Assembly (NCBI RefSeq): GCF_051014685.1 | Contig: NW_027479439.1 | Location: 1 to 64,000, forward strand | Length of the DNA: 64,000 nucleotides | Direction of reading: 5' to 3' | Origin: Ptiloglossa arizonensis | Taxonomy: Eukaryota > Arthropoda > Insecta > Hymenoptera > Colletidae | In this document: positions 49,918 through 62,290 of the stretch, in pieces | Position numbering within the stretch: position 1 is the stretch's first letter | Layout: each line of letters starts with the position of its first letter | Program-made: the position numbers and the translations under genes | The notes under the pieces: generated by a model | What the model was told of the DNA's origin: nothing | The model's input: the letters and a program-made list of their open reading frames with translations, nothing else | Databases searched by the model: none

Positions 49918-52900
49918 CCAAACTGCCATATCTCGCGAACGGATTGACCAATCCGCAAAATTTCTGTTGCATCAGAAAGTAGAAACTCGCCCGATTACAA
50001 CGGTATGCGTACTATTCCCCTAGGCCGTTCTAGTTATTCGTTTCGAGCATCAGAACTGTGAAAATTTTGAGTTTCTCAAGCGTTTCTTACATACAAACTC
50101 CCATATCTCGCGAACGGAATGACCAATCCGCAAAATTTCTGTTGCATCTGAAAGTAGAAACTCGCCCGATTACAACGATATGCGTACCTTTCCCCTAGGG
50201 CGTTGTAGTTATTCGTTTCGAGCATGAGAACTGCGAAAATTTTGGGTTTCTCAAGCGTTGCTTACATCCAAACTGCCATATCTCGCGAACGGATTGTCCA
50301 ATCCGCAAAATTTCTGTTGCATCTGAAAGTAGAAATTCGCCCGATTACAAATGTATGCGTACTTTTCCCCTAGCCCGTTCTAGTTATTCGTTTCGAGCAA
50401 CAGAACTGCGAAAATTTTGAGTTTCTCAAGCGTTGCTTACCTCCAAACTTCCATATCTCGCGAACGGATTGACCAATCCGCAAAATTTCTGTTGCATCTG
50501 AAAGTAGAAACTCGCCCGATTACAACGGTATGCGTACTTTTCCCCTAGGCCGTTCTAGTTATTCGTTTCGAGCATCAGAACTGCGAAAATTTTGAGTTTC
50601 TCAAGCGTTTCTTACCTCCAAACTGCCATATCTCGCGAACGGATTGACCAATCCACAAAATTTCTGTTGCATCTGAAAGTAGAAACTCGCCCGATTACAA
50701 CGGTATGCGTACTTTTCCCCTAGGCCGTTCTAGTTATTCGTTTCGAGCATCAGAACTGTGAAAATTTTGAGTTTCTCAAGCGTTTCTTACATACAAACTC
50801 CCATATCTCGCGAACGGATTGACCAATCCGCAAAATTTCTGTTGCATCTGAAAGTAGAAACTCGCCCGATTACAACGGTATGCGTACTTTTCCCCTAGGC
50901 CGTTCTAGTTATTCGTTTCGAGCATCAGAACTGCGAAAATTTTGAGTTTCTCAAGCGTTTCATACCTCCAAACTGCCATATCTCGCGAACGGATCGACCA
51001 ATCCGCAAAATTTCTGTTGCATCTGAAAGTAGAAACTCGCCCGATTACAACGGTATGCGTACTTTTCCCCTAGGCCGTTCTAGTTATTCGTTTCGAGCAT
51101 CAGAACTGCGAAAATTTTGAGTTTCTCAAGCGTTTCTTACCTCCAAACTGCCATATCTCGCGAACGGATTGACCAATCCGCAAAATTTCTGTTGCATCTG
51201 AAAGTAGAAACTCGCCCGATTACAACGGTATGCGTACTTTTCCACTAGGCCGTTCTAGTTAATCGTTTCGAGCATCAGAACTGCGAAAATTTTGAGTTTC
51301 TCAAGCGTTTCTTACCTCCAACCTGCCATATCTCGCGAACGGATTGACCAATCCGCAAAATTTCTGATGCATCTGAAAGTAGAAACTCGCCCGATTGCAA
51401 CGGTATGCGTACTTTTCCCCTAGGCCGCTCTAGTTATTCGTTTCGAGCATCAGAACTGCGAAAATTTTGTGTTTCTCAAGTGTTTCATACTTCCAAACTG
51501 CCATATCTCGCGAACGGATTGACCAATCCGCAAAATTTCTGTTGCATCAGAAAGTAGAAACTCGCCCGATTACAACGGTATGCGTACTTTTCCTCTAGGC
51601 CGTTCTAGTTATTCGTTTCGAGCATCAGAACTGTGAAAATTTTGAGTTTCTCAAGCGTTTCTTACATACAAACTCCCATATCTCGCGAACGGATTGACCA
51701 ATCCGCAAAATTTCTGTTGCATCTGAAAGTAGAAACTCGCCCGATTACAACGATATGCGTACCTTTCCCCTAGGGCGTTGTAGTTATTCGTTTCGAGCAT
51801 GAGAACTGCGAAAATTTTTGGTTTCTCAAGCGTTGCTTACATCCAAACTGCCATATCTCGCGAACGGATTGTCCAATCCGCAAAATTTCTGTTGCATCTG
51901 AAAGTAGAAACTCGCCCGATTACAACGGTATGCGTACTTTTCCCCTAGGCCGTTCTAGTTATTCGTTTCGAGCATCAGAACTGTGAAAATTTTGAGTTTC
52001 TCAAGCGTTTCTTACATACAAACTCCCATATCTCGCGAACGGATTGACCAATCCGCAAAATTTCTGTTGCATCTGAAAGTAGAAACTCGCCCGATTACAA
52101 CGGTATGCGTACTTTTCCCCTAGGCCGTTCTAGTTATTCGTTTCGAGCATCAGAACTGCGAAAATTTTGAGTTTCTCAAGCGTTTCATACCTCCAAACTG
52201 CCATATCTCGCGAACGGATCGACCAATCCGCAAAATTTCTGTTGCATCTGAAAGTAGAATCTCGCCCGATTACAACGGTATGCGTACCTTTCCCCTAGGC
52301 CGTTGTAGTTATTCGTTTCGAGCATGAGAACTGCGAAAATTTTGGGTTTCTCAAGCGTTGCTTACATCCAAACTGCCATATCTCGCGAACGGATTGTCCA
52401 ATCCGCAAAATTTCTGTTGCATCTGAAAGTAGAAACTCGCCCGATTACAACGGTATGCGTACTTTTCCACTAGGCCGTTCTAGTTATTCGTTTCGAGCAT
52501 CAGAACTGTGAAAATTTTGAGTTTCTCAAGCGTTTCTTACATACAAACTCCCATATCTCGCGAACGGATTGACCAATCCGCAAAATTTCTGTTGCATCTG
52601 AAAGTAGAAACTCGCCCGATTACAACGGTATGCGTACTTTTCCCCTAGGCCGTTCTAGTTATTCGTTTCGAGCATCAGAACTGCGAAAATTTTGAGTTTC
52701 TCAAGCGTTTCTTACCTCCAAACTGCCATATCTCGCGAACGGATTGACCAATCCGCAAAATTTCTGTTGCATCTGAAAGTAGAAACTCGCCCGATTACAA
52801 CGGTATGCGTACTTTTCCCCTAGACCGTTCTAGTTATGCTTGTCGAGCATCAGAACTGCGAAAACTTTGAGTTTCTCAAGCGTTTCATACCTCCAAACTG

Positions 52901-54292
52901 CCATATCTCGCGAACGGATCGACCAATCCGCAAAATTTCTGTTGCATCTGAAAGTAGAAACTCGCCCGATTACAACGGTATGCGTACCTTTCCCCTAGGC
53001 CGTTGTAGTTATTCGTTTCGAGCATGAGAACTGCGAAAATTTTGGGTTTCTCAAGCGTTGCTTACATCCAAACTGCCATATCTCGCGAACGGATTGTCCA
53101 ATCCGCAAAATTTCTGTTGCATCTGAAAGTAGAAACTCGCCCGATTACAACAGTATGCGTACTTTTCCCCTAGGCCGTTCTAGTTATTCGTTTCGAGCAT
53201 CAGAACTGCGAAAATTTTGAGTTTCTCAAGCGTTTCTTACCTCCAAACTGCCATATCTCGCGAACGGAATGACCAATCCGCAAAATTGCTGTTGCATCTG
53301 AAAGTAGAAACTCGCCCGATTACAACGGTATGCGTACTTTTCCACTAGGCCGTTCTAGTTAATCGTTTCGAGCATCAGAACTGCGAAAATTTTGAGTTTC
53401 TCAAGCGTTTCTTACTTCCAACCTGCCATATCTCGCGAACGGATTGACCAATCCGCAAAATTTCTGATGCATCTGAAAGTAGAAACTCGCCCGATTGCAA
53501 CGGTATGCGTACTTTTCCCCTAGGCCGCTCTAGTTATTCGTTTCGAGCATCAGAACTGCGAAAATTTTGTGTTTCTCAAGTGTTTCATACTTCCAAACTG
53601 CCATATCTCGCGAACGGATTGACCAATCCGCAAAATTTCTATTGCATCAGAAAGTAGAAACTCGCCCGATTACAACGGTATGCGTACTTTTCCACTAGGC
53701 CGTTCTAGTTATTCGTTTCGAGCATCAGAACTGCGAAAATTTTGAGTTTCTCAAGCGTTTCTTACCTCCAAACTGCCATATCTCGCGAACGGAATGACCA
53801 ATCCGCAAAATTGCTGTTGCATCTGAAAGTAGAAACTCGCCCGATTACAACGGTATGCGTACTTTTCCACTAGGCCGTTCTAGTTATTCGTTTCGAGCAT
53901 CAGAACTGCGAAAATTTTGAGTTTCTCAAGCGTTTCTTACCTCCAAACTGCCATATCTCGCGAACGGATTGACCAATCCGCAAAATTTCTGTTGCATCTG
54001 AAAGTAGAAACTCGCTCGATTACAACGGTATGCGTACTTTTCCCCTAGACCGTTCTAGTTATGCTTGTCGAGCATCAGAACTGCGAAAATTTTGAGTTTC
54101 TCAAGCGTTTCCTACCTCCAAACTGCCATATCTCGCGAACGGATTGACCAATCCGCAAAATTTCTGTTGCATCTGAAAGTAGAAAGTCGCCCGATTACAA
54201 CGGTATTCGTACTTTTCCCCTAGACCGTTCTAGTTATGCTTGTCGAGCATCAGAACTGCGAAAATTTTGAGTTTCTCAAGCGTTTCTTACCT
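49918..54292 (+). repeat. 25-monomer HOR, copy B (4,375 bp)
   Basis: This is the tandem partner of copy A, identical to it as far as can be seen. Match at this shift extends to about 54,339. There copy A is followed by GTTGCATCAG and copy B by ATTGCATCTG, so the unit boundary lies within a monomer rather than at a fixed class junction. Confidence 0.9.
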
Positions 54293-54340
54293 CCAAACTG
54301 CCATATCTCGCGAACGGATTGACCAATCCGCAAAATTTCT

Positions 54341-55740
54341 ATTGCATCTGAAAGTAGAAACTCGCCCGATTACAACGGTATGCGTACTTTTCCCCTAGGC
54401 CGTTGTAGTTATTCGTTTCGAGCATGAGAACTGCGAAAATTTTGGGTTTCTCAAGTGTTTCATACTTCCAAACTGCCATATCTCGCGAACGGATTGACCA
54501 ATCCGCAAAATTTCTGTTGCATCTGAAAGTAAAAACTCGCCCGATTACAACGGTATGCGTACCTTTCCCCTAGGCCGTTGTAGTTATTCGTTTCGAGCAT
54601 GAGAACTGCGAAAATTTTGGGTTTCTCAAGCGTTGCTTACATCCAAACTGCCATATCTCGCGAACGGATTGTCCAATCCGCAAAATTTCTGTTGCATCTG
54701 AAAGTAGAAACTCGCCCGATTACAACAGTATGCGTACTTTTCCCCTAGGCCGTTCTAGTTATTCGTTTCGAGCATCAGAACTGCGAAAATTTTGAGTTTC
54801 TCAAGCGTTCCTTACCTCCAAACTGCCATATCTCGCGAACGGAATGACCAATCCGCAAAATTGCTGTTGCATCTGAAAGTAGAAACTCGCCCGATTACAA
54901 CGGTATGCGTACTTTTCCACTAGGCCGTTCTAGTTAATCGTTTCGAGCATCAGAACTGCGAAAATTTTGAGTTTCTCAAGCGTTTCTTACTTCCAACCTG
55001 CCATATCTCGCGAACGGATTGACCAATCCGCAAAATTTCTATTGCATCTGAAAGTAGAAACTCGCCCGATTACAACGGTATGCGTACTTTTCCCCTAGGC
55101 CGTTGTAGTTATTCGTTTCGAGCATGAGAACTGCGAAAATTTTGGGTTTCTCAAGTGTTTCATACTTCCAAACTGCCATATCTCGCGAACGGATTGACCA
55201 ATCCGCAAAATTTCTGTTGCATCTGAAAGTAAAAACTCGCCCGATTACAACGGTATGCGTACCTTTCCCCTAGGCCGTTGTAGTTATTCGTTTCGAGCAT
55301 GAGAACTGCGAAAATTTTGGGTTTCTCAAGCGTTGCTTACATCCAAACTGCCATATCTCGCGAACGGATTGTCCAATCCGCAAAATTTCTGTTGCATCTG
55401 AAAGTAGAAACTCGCCCGATTACAACAGTATGCGTACTTTTCCCCTAGGCCGTTCTAGTTATTCGTTTCGAGCATCAGAACTCCGAAAATTTTGAGTTTC
55501 TCAAGCGTTCCTTACCTCCAAACTGCCATATCTCGCGAACGGAATGACCAATCCGCAAAATTGCTGTTGCATCTGAAAGTAGAAACTCGCCCGATTACAA
55601 CGGTATGCGTACTTTTCCACTAGGCCGTTCTAGTTAATCGTTTCGAGCATCAGAACTGCGAAAATTTTGAGTTTCTCAAGCGTTTCTTACTTCCAACCTG
55701 CCATATCTCGCGAACGGATTGACCAATCCGCAAAATTTCT
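54341..55740 (+). repeat. 4-monomer (700 bp) tandem duplication between HOR copies B and C
   Basis: About 54,341-55,040 and 55,041-55,740 repeat at 700 bp. Shared rare variants are ATTGCATCTG, GTAAAAACTCGC, ACAACAGTATGCG and AGCGTTCCTTACC (54,805 and 55,505). A private change is CAGAACTCCGAAAA near 55,480. The second copy continues into the TTCTGATG/GCCGCTC/TTTTGTG monomers. Confidence 0.8.
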
Positions 55741-56079
55741 GATGCATCTGAAAGTAGAAACTCGCCCGATTGCAACGGTATGCGTACTTTTCCCCTAGGC
55801 CGCTCTAGTTATTCGTTTCGAGCATCAGAACTGCGAAAATTTTGTGTTTCTCAAGTGTTTCATACTTCCAAACTGCCATATCTCGCGAACGGATTGACCA
55901 ATCCGCAAAAGTTCTATTGCATCAGAAAGTAGAAACTCGCCCGATTACAACGGTATGCGTACTTTTCCACTAGGCCGTTCTAGTTATTCGTTTCGAGCAT
56001 CAGAACTGCGAAAATTTTGAGTTTCTCAAGCGTTTCTTACCTCCAAACTGCCATATCTCGCGAACGGATTGACCAATCC

Positions 56080-59000
56080 GCAAAATTTCTGTTGCATCTG
56101 AAAGTAGAAACTCGCCCGATTACAACGGTATGCGTACTTTTCCCCTAGGCCGTTCTAGTTATTCGTTTCGAGCATCAGAACTGCGAAAATTTTGAGTTTC
56201 TCAAGCGTTTCTTACCTCCAAACTGCCATATCTCGCGAACGGATTGACCAATCCACAAAATTTCTGTTGCATCTGAAAGTAGAAACTCGCCCGATTATAA
56301 CGGTATGCGTACTTTTCCACTAGGCCGTTCTAGTTAATCGTTTCGAGCATCAGAACTGCGAAAATTTTGAGTTTCTCAAGCGTTTCTTACTTCCAACCTG
56401 CCATATCTCGCGAACGGATTGACCAATCCGCAAAATTTCTGATGCATCTGAAAGTAGAAACTCGCCCGATTGCAACGGTGTGCGTACTTTTCCCCTAGGC
56501 CGCTCTAGTTATTCGTTTCGAGCATCAGAACTGCGAAAATTTTGTGTTTCTCAAATGTTTCATACTTCCAAACTGCCATATCTCGCGAACGGATTGACCA
56601 ATCCGCAAAATTTCTGTTGCATCAGAAAGTAGAAACTCGCCCGATTACAACGGTATGCGTACTATTCCCCTAGGCCGTTCTAGTTATTCGTTTCGAGCAT
56701 CAGAACTGTGAAAATTTTGAGTTTCTCAAGCGTTTCTTACATACAAACTCCCATATCTCGCGAACGGAATGACCAATCCGCAAAATTTCTGTTGCATCTG
56801 AAAGTAGAAACTCGCCCGATTACAACGATATGCGTACCTTTCCCCTAGGGCGTTGTAGTTATTCGTTTCGAGCATGAGAACTGCGAAAATTTTGGGTTTC
56901 TCAAGCGTTGCTTACATCCAAACTGCCATATCTCGCGAACGGATTGTCCAATCCGCAAAATTTCTGTTGCATCTGAAAGTAGAAACTCGCCCGATTACAA
57001 CGGTATGCGTACTTTTCCCCTAGGCCGTTCTAGTTATTCGTTTCGAGCATCAGAACTGTGAAAATTTTGAGTTTCTCAAGCGTTTCTTACATACAAACTC
57101 CCATATCTCGCGAACGGATTGACCAATCCGCAAAATTTCTGTTGCATCTGAAAGTAGAAACTCGCCCGATTACAACGGTATGCGTACTTTTCCCCTAGGC
57201 CGTTCTAGTTATTCGTTTCGAGCATCAGAACTGCGAAAATTTTGAGTTTCTCAAGCGTTTCATACCTCCAAACTGCCATATCTCGCGAACGGATCGACCA
57301 ATCCGCAAAATTTCTGTTGCATCTGAAAGTAGAAACTCGCCCGATTACAACGGTATGCGTACTTTTCCCCTAGGCCGTTCTAGTTATTCGTTTCGAGCAT
57401 CAGAACTGCGAAAATTTTGAGTTTCTCAAGCGTTTCTTACCTCCAAACTGCCATATCTCGCGAACGGATTGACCGATCCGCAAAATTTCTGTTGCATCTG
57501 AAAGTAGAAACTCGCCCGATTACAACGGTATGCGTACTTTTCCACTAGGCCGTTCTAGTTAATCGTTTCGAGCATCAGAACTGCGAAAATTTTGAGTTTC
57601 TCAAGCGTTTCTTACCTCCAACCTGCCATATCTCGCGAACGGATTGACCAATCCGCAAAATTTCTGATGCATCTGAAAGTAGAAACTCGCCCGATTGCAA
57701 CGGTATGCGTACTTTTCCCCTAGGCCGCTCTAGTTATTCGTTTCGAGCATCAGAACTGCGAAAATTTTGTGTTTCTCAAGTGTTTCATACTTCCAAACTG
57801 CCATATCTCGCGAACGGATTGACCAATCCGCAAAATTTCTGTTGCATCAGAAAGTAGAACCTCGCCCGATTACAACGGTATGCGTACTTTTCCTCTAGGC
57901 CGTTCTAGTTATTCGTTTCGAGCATCAGAACTGTGAAAATTTTGAGTTTCTCAAGCGTTTCTTACATACAAACTCCCATATCTCGCGAACGGATTGACCA
58001 ATCCGCAAAATTTCTGTTGCATCTGAAAGTAGAAACTCGCCCGATTACAACGATATGCGTACCTTTCCCCTAGGGCGTTGTAGTTATTCGTTTCGAGCAT
58101 GAGAACTGCGAAAATTTTTGGTTTCTCAAGCGTTGCTTACATCCAAACTGCCATATCTCGCGAACGGATTGTCCAATCCGCAAAATTTCTGTTGCATCTG
58201 AAAGTAGAAACTCGCCCGATTACAACGGTATGCGTACTTTTCCCCTAGGCCGTTCTAGTTATTCGTTTCGAGCATCAGAACTGTGAAAATTTTGAGTTTC
58301 TCAAGCGTTTCTTACATACAAACTCCCATATCTCGCGAACGGATTGACCAATCCGCAAAATTTCTGTTGCATCTGAAAGTAGAAACTCGCCCGATTACAA
58401 CGGTATGCGTACTTTTCCCCTAGGCCGTTCTAGTTATTCGTTTCGAGCATCAGAACTGCGAAAATTTTGAGTTTCTCAAGCGTTTCATACCTCCAAACTG
58501 CCATATCTCGCGAACGGATCGACCAATCCGGAAAATTTCTGTTGCATCTGAAAGTAGAATCTCGCCCGATTACAACGGTATGCGTACCTTTCCCCTAGGC
58601 CGTTGTAGTTATTCGTTTCGAGCATGAGAACTGCGAAAATTTTGGGTTTCTCAAGCGTTGCTTACATCCAAACTGCCATATCTCGCGAACGGATTTTCCA
58701 ATCCGCAAAATTTCTGTTGCATCTGAAAGTAGAAACTCGCCCGATTACAACGGTATGCGTACTTTTCCACTAGGCCGTTCTAGTTATTCGTTTCGAGCAT
58801 CAGAACTGTGAAAATTTTGAGTTTCTCAAGCGTTTCTTACATACAAACTCCCATATCTCGCGAACGGATTGACCAATCCGCAAAATTTCTGTTGCATCTG
58901 AAAGTAGAAACTCGCCCGATTACAACGGTATGCGTACTTTTCCCCTAGGCCGTTCTAGTTATTCGTTTCGAGCATCAGAACTGCGAAAATTTTGAGTTTC

Positions 59001-60475
59001 TCAAGCGTTTCTTACCTCCAAACTGCCATATCTCGCGAACGGATTGACCAATCCGCAAAATTTCTGTTGCATCTGAAAGTAGAAACTCGCCCGATTACAA
59101 CGGTATGCGTACTTTTCCCCTAGACCGTTCTAGTTATGCTTGTCGAGCATCAGAACTGCGAAAACTTTGAGTTTCTCAAGCGTTTCATACATCCAAACTG
59201 CCATATCTCGCGAACGGATCGACCAATCCGCAAAATTTCTGTTGCATCTGAAAGTAGAAACTCGCCCGATTACAACGGTATGCGTACTTTTCCACTAGGC
59301 CGTTCTAGTTAATCGTTTCGAGCATCAGTACTGCGAAAATTTTGAGTTTCTCAAGCGTTTCTTACTTCCAACCTGCCATATCTCGCGAACGGATTGACCA
59401 ATCCGCAAAATTTCTGATGCATCTGAAAGTAGAAACTCGCCCGATTGCAACGGTATGCGTACTTTTCCCCTAGGCCGCTCTAGTTATTCGTTTCGAGCAT
59501 CAGAACTGCGAAAATTTTGTGTTTCTCAAGTGTTTCATACTTCCAAACTGCCATATCTCGCGAACGGATTGACCAATCCGCAAAATTTCTATTGCATCAG
59601 AAAGTAGAAACTCGCCCGATTACAACGGTATGCGTACTTTTCCACTAGGCCGTACTAGTTATTCGTTTCGAGCATCAGAACTGCGAAAATTTTGAGTTTC
59701 TCAAGCGTTTCTTACCTCCAAACTGCCATATCTCGCGAACGGAATGACCAATCCGCAAAATTGCTGTTGCATCTGAAAGTAGAAACTCGCCCGATTACAA
59801 CGGTATGCGTACTTTTCCACTAGGCCGTTCTAGTTATTCGTTTCGAGCATCAGAACTGCGAAAATTTTGAGTTTCTCAAGCGTTTCTTACCTCCAAACTG
59901 CCATATCTCGCGAACGGATTGACCAATCCGCAAAATTTCTGTTGCATCTGAAAGTAGAAACTCGCTCGATTACAACGGTATGCGTACTTTTCCCCTAGAC
60001 CGTTCTAGTTATGCTTGTCGAGCATCAGAACTGCGAAAATTTTGAGTTTCTCAAGCGTTTCCTACCTCCAAACTGCCATATCTCGCGAACGGATTGACCA
60101 ATCCGCAAAATTTCTGTTGCATCTGAAAGTAGAAAGTCGCCCGATTACAACGGTATTCGTACTTTTCCCCTAGACCGTTCTAGTTATGCTTGTCGAGCAT
60201 CAGAACTGCGAAAATTTTGAGTTTCTCAAGCGTTTCTTACCTCCAAACTGCCATATCTCGCGAACGGATTGACCAATCCGCAAAATTTCTATTGCATCTG
60301 AAAGTAGAAACTCGCCCGATTACAACGGTATGCGTACTTTTCCCCTAGGCCGTTGTAGTTATTCGTTTCGAGCATGAGAACTGCGAAAATTTTGGGTTTC
60401 TCAAGTGTTTCATACTTCCAAACTGCCATATCTCGCGAACGGATTGACCAATCCGCAAAATTTCTGTTGCATCTG
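56080..60475 (+). repeat. 25-monomer HOR, copy C, with two 2-monomer losses
   Basis: The start aligns with about 45,055 onward (shift 11,025 bp, 63 monomers), sharing AATCCACAAAA, CGGTGTGCG and GTACTATTCCCC (56,661). It then follows copy B at 6,650 bp. After about 56,950 the shift becomes 6,300, meaning two monomers are gone (the CGAGCAACAG one and its neighbour). After about 59,280 it becomes 5,950, meaning two more are gone (the CATGAG and GAATGACC monomers after the TTATGCTTG junction). Private substitutions include TCAAATGTTTC near 56,553, GACCGATCCG near 57,471, TCCGGAAAATTT near 58,527, GATTTTCCAATC near 58,692, CATCAGTACTG near 59,326 and CCGTACTAG near 59,651. It is clearly more diverged than A is from B. 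Confidence 0.8.
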
Positions 60476-62290
60476 AAAGTAGAAACTCGCCCGATTACAA
60501 CGGTATGCGTACTTTTCGCCTAGGCCGTTCTAGTTATTCGTTTCGAGCATCAGAACTGCGAAAATGTTGAGTTTCTCAAGCGTTTCTTACCTACAAACTG
60601 CCATATCTCGCGAACGGATTGACCAATCCGCAAAATTTCTGTTGCATCTGAAAGTAGAAACTCGCCCGATTACAACGGTATGCGTACTTTTCCCCTAGGC
60701 CGTTCTGGTTATTCGTTTCGAGCATCAGAATTGTGAAAATTTTGAGTTTCTCAACCGTTTCGTACCTCCAAACTGCCATATCTCGCGAACGGATTGTCCA
60801 ATCCGCAAAATTTCTGTTGCATCTGAAAGTAGAAACTCGCCCGATTACAACAGTATGCGTACTTTTCCCCTAGGCCGTTCTAGTTATTCGTTTCGAGCAT
60901 CAGAACTGCGAAAATTTTGAGTTTCTCAAGCGTTTCTTACCTCCAAACTGCCATATCTCGCGAACGGAATGACCAATCCGCAAAATTGCTGTTGCATCTG
61001 AAAGTAGAAACTCGCCCGATTACAACGGTATGCGTACTTTTCCACTAGGCCGTTCTAGTTAATCGTTTCGAGCATCAGAACTGCGAAAATTTTGAGTTTC
61101 TCAAGCGTTTCTTACTTCCAACCTGCCATATCTCGCGAACGGATTGACCAATCCGCAAAATTTCTGATGCATCTGAAAGTAGAAACTCGCCCGATTGCAA
61201 CGGTATGCGTACTTTTCCCCTAGGCCGCTCTAGTTATTCGTTTCGAGCATCAGAACTGCGAAAATTTTGTGTTTCTCAAGTGTTTCATACTTCCAAACTG
61301 CCATATCTCGCGAACGGATTGACCAATCCGCAAAATTTCTATTGCATCAGAAAGTAGAAACTCGCCCGATTACAACGGTATGCGTACTTTTCCACTAGGC
61401 CGTTCTAGTTATTCGTTTCGAGCATCAGAACTGCGAAAATTTTGAGTTTCTCAAGCGTTTCTTACCTCCAAACTGCCATATCTCGCGAACGGAATGACCA
61501 ATCCGCAAAATTGCTGTTGCATCTGAAAGTAGAAACTCGCCCGATTACAACGGTATGCGTACTTTTCCACTAGGCCGTTCTAGTTATTCGTTTCGAGCAT
61601 CAGAACTGCGAAAATTTTGATTTTCTCAAGCGTTTCTTACCTCCAAACTGCCATATCTCGCGAACGGATTGACCAATCCGCAAAATTTCTGTTGCATCTG
61701 AAAGTAGAAACTCGCTCGATTACAACGGTATGCGTACTTTTCCCCTAGACCGTTCTAGTTATGCTTGTCGAGCATCAGAACTGCGAAAATTTTGAGTTTC
61801 TCAAGCGTTTCCTACCTCCAAACTGCCATATCTCGCGAACGGATTGACCAATCCGCAAAATTTCTGTTGCATCTGAAAGTAGAAAGTCGCCCGATTACAA
61901 CGGTATTCGTACTTTTCCCCTAGACCGTTCTAGTTATGCTTGTCGAGCATCAGAACTGCGAAAATTTTGAGTTTCTCAAGCGTTTCTTACCTTCAAACTG
62001 CCATATCTCGCGAACGGATTGACCAATCCGCAAAATTTCTATTGCATCTGAAAGTAGAAACTCGCCCGATTACAACGGTATGCGTACTTTTCGCCTAGGC
62101 CGTTCTAGTTATTCGTTTCGAGCATCAGAACTGCGAAAATGTTGAGTTTCTCAAGCGTTTCTTACCTACAAACTGCCATATCTCGCGAACGGATTGACCA
62201 ATCCGCAAAATTTCTGTTGCATCTGAAAGTAGAAACTCGCCCGATTACAACGGTATGCGTACTTTTCCCCTAGGCCGTTCTGGTTATTCG
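60476..62290 (+). repeat. 9/10-monomer repeat joining region 6 to end-type monomers
   Basis: About 60,850-62,090 repeats about 59,100-60,340 at 1,750 bp (10 monomers). The TTTTCGCCTAGG and GGTTATTCG/AATTGTG monomers repeat at 1,575 bp (60,516 and 62,091; 60,717 and 62,292), one monomer having been lost in the second copy. This is where the GGTTATTCG marker, last seen at about 11.2 kb, reappears. Private variants are TTGATTTTCTC near 61,618 and TTACCTTCAAAC near 61,988. Confidence 0.65.
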
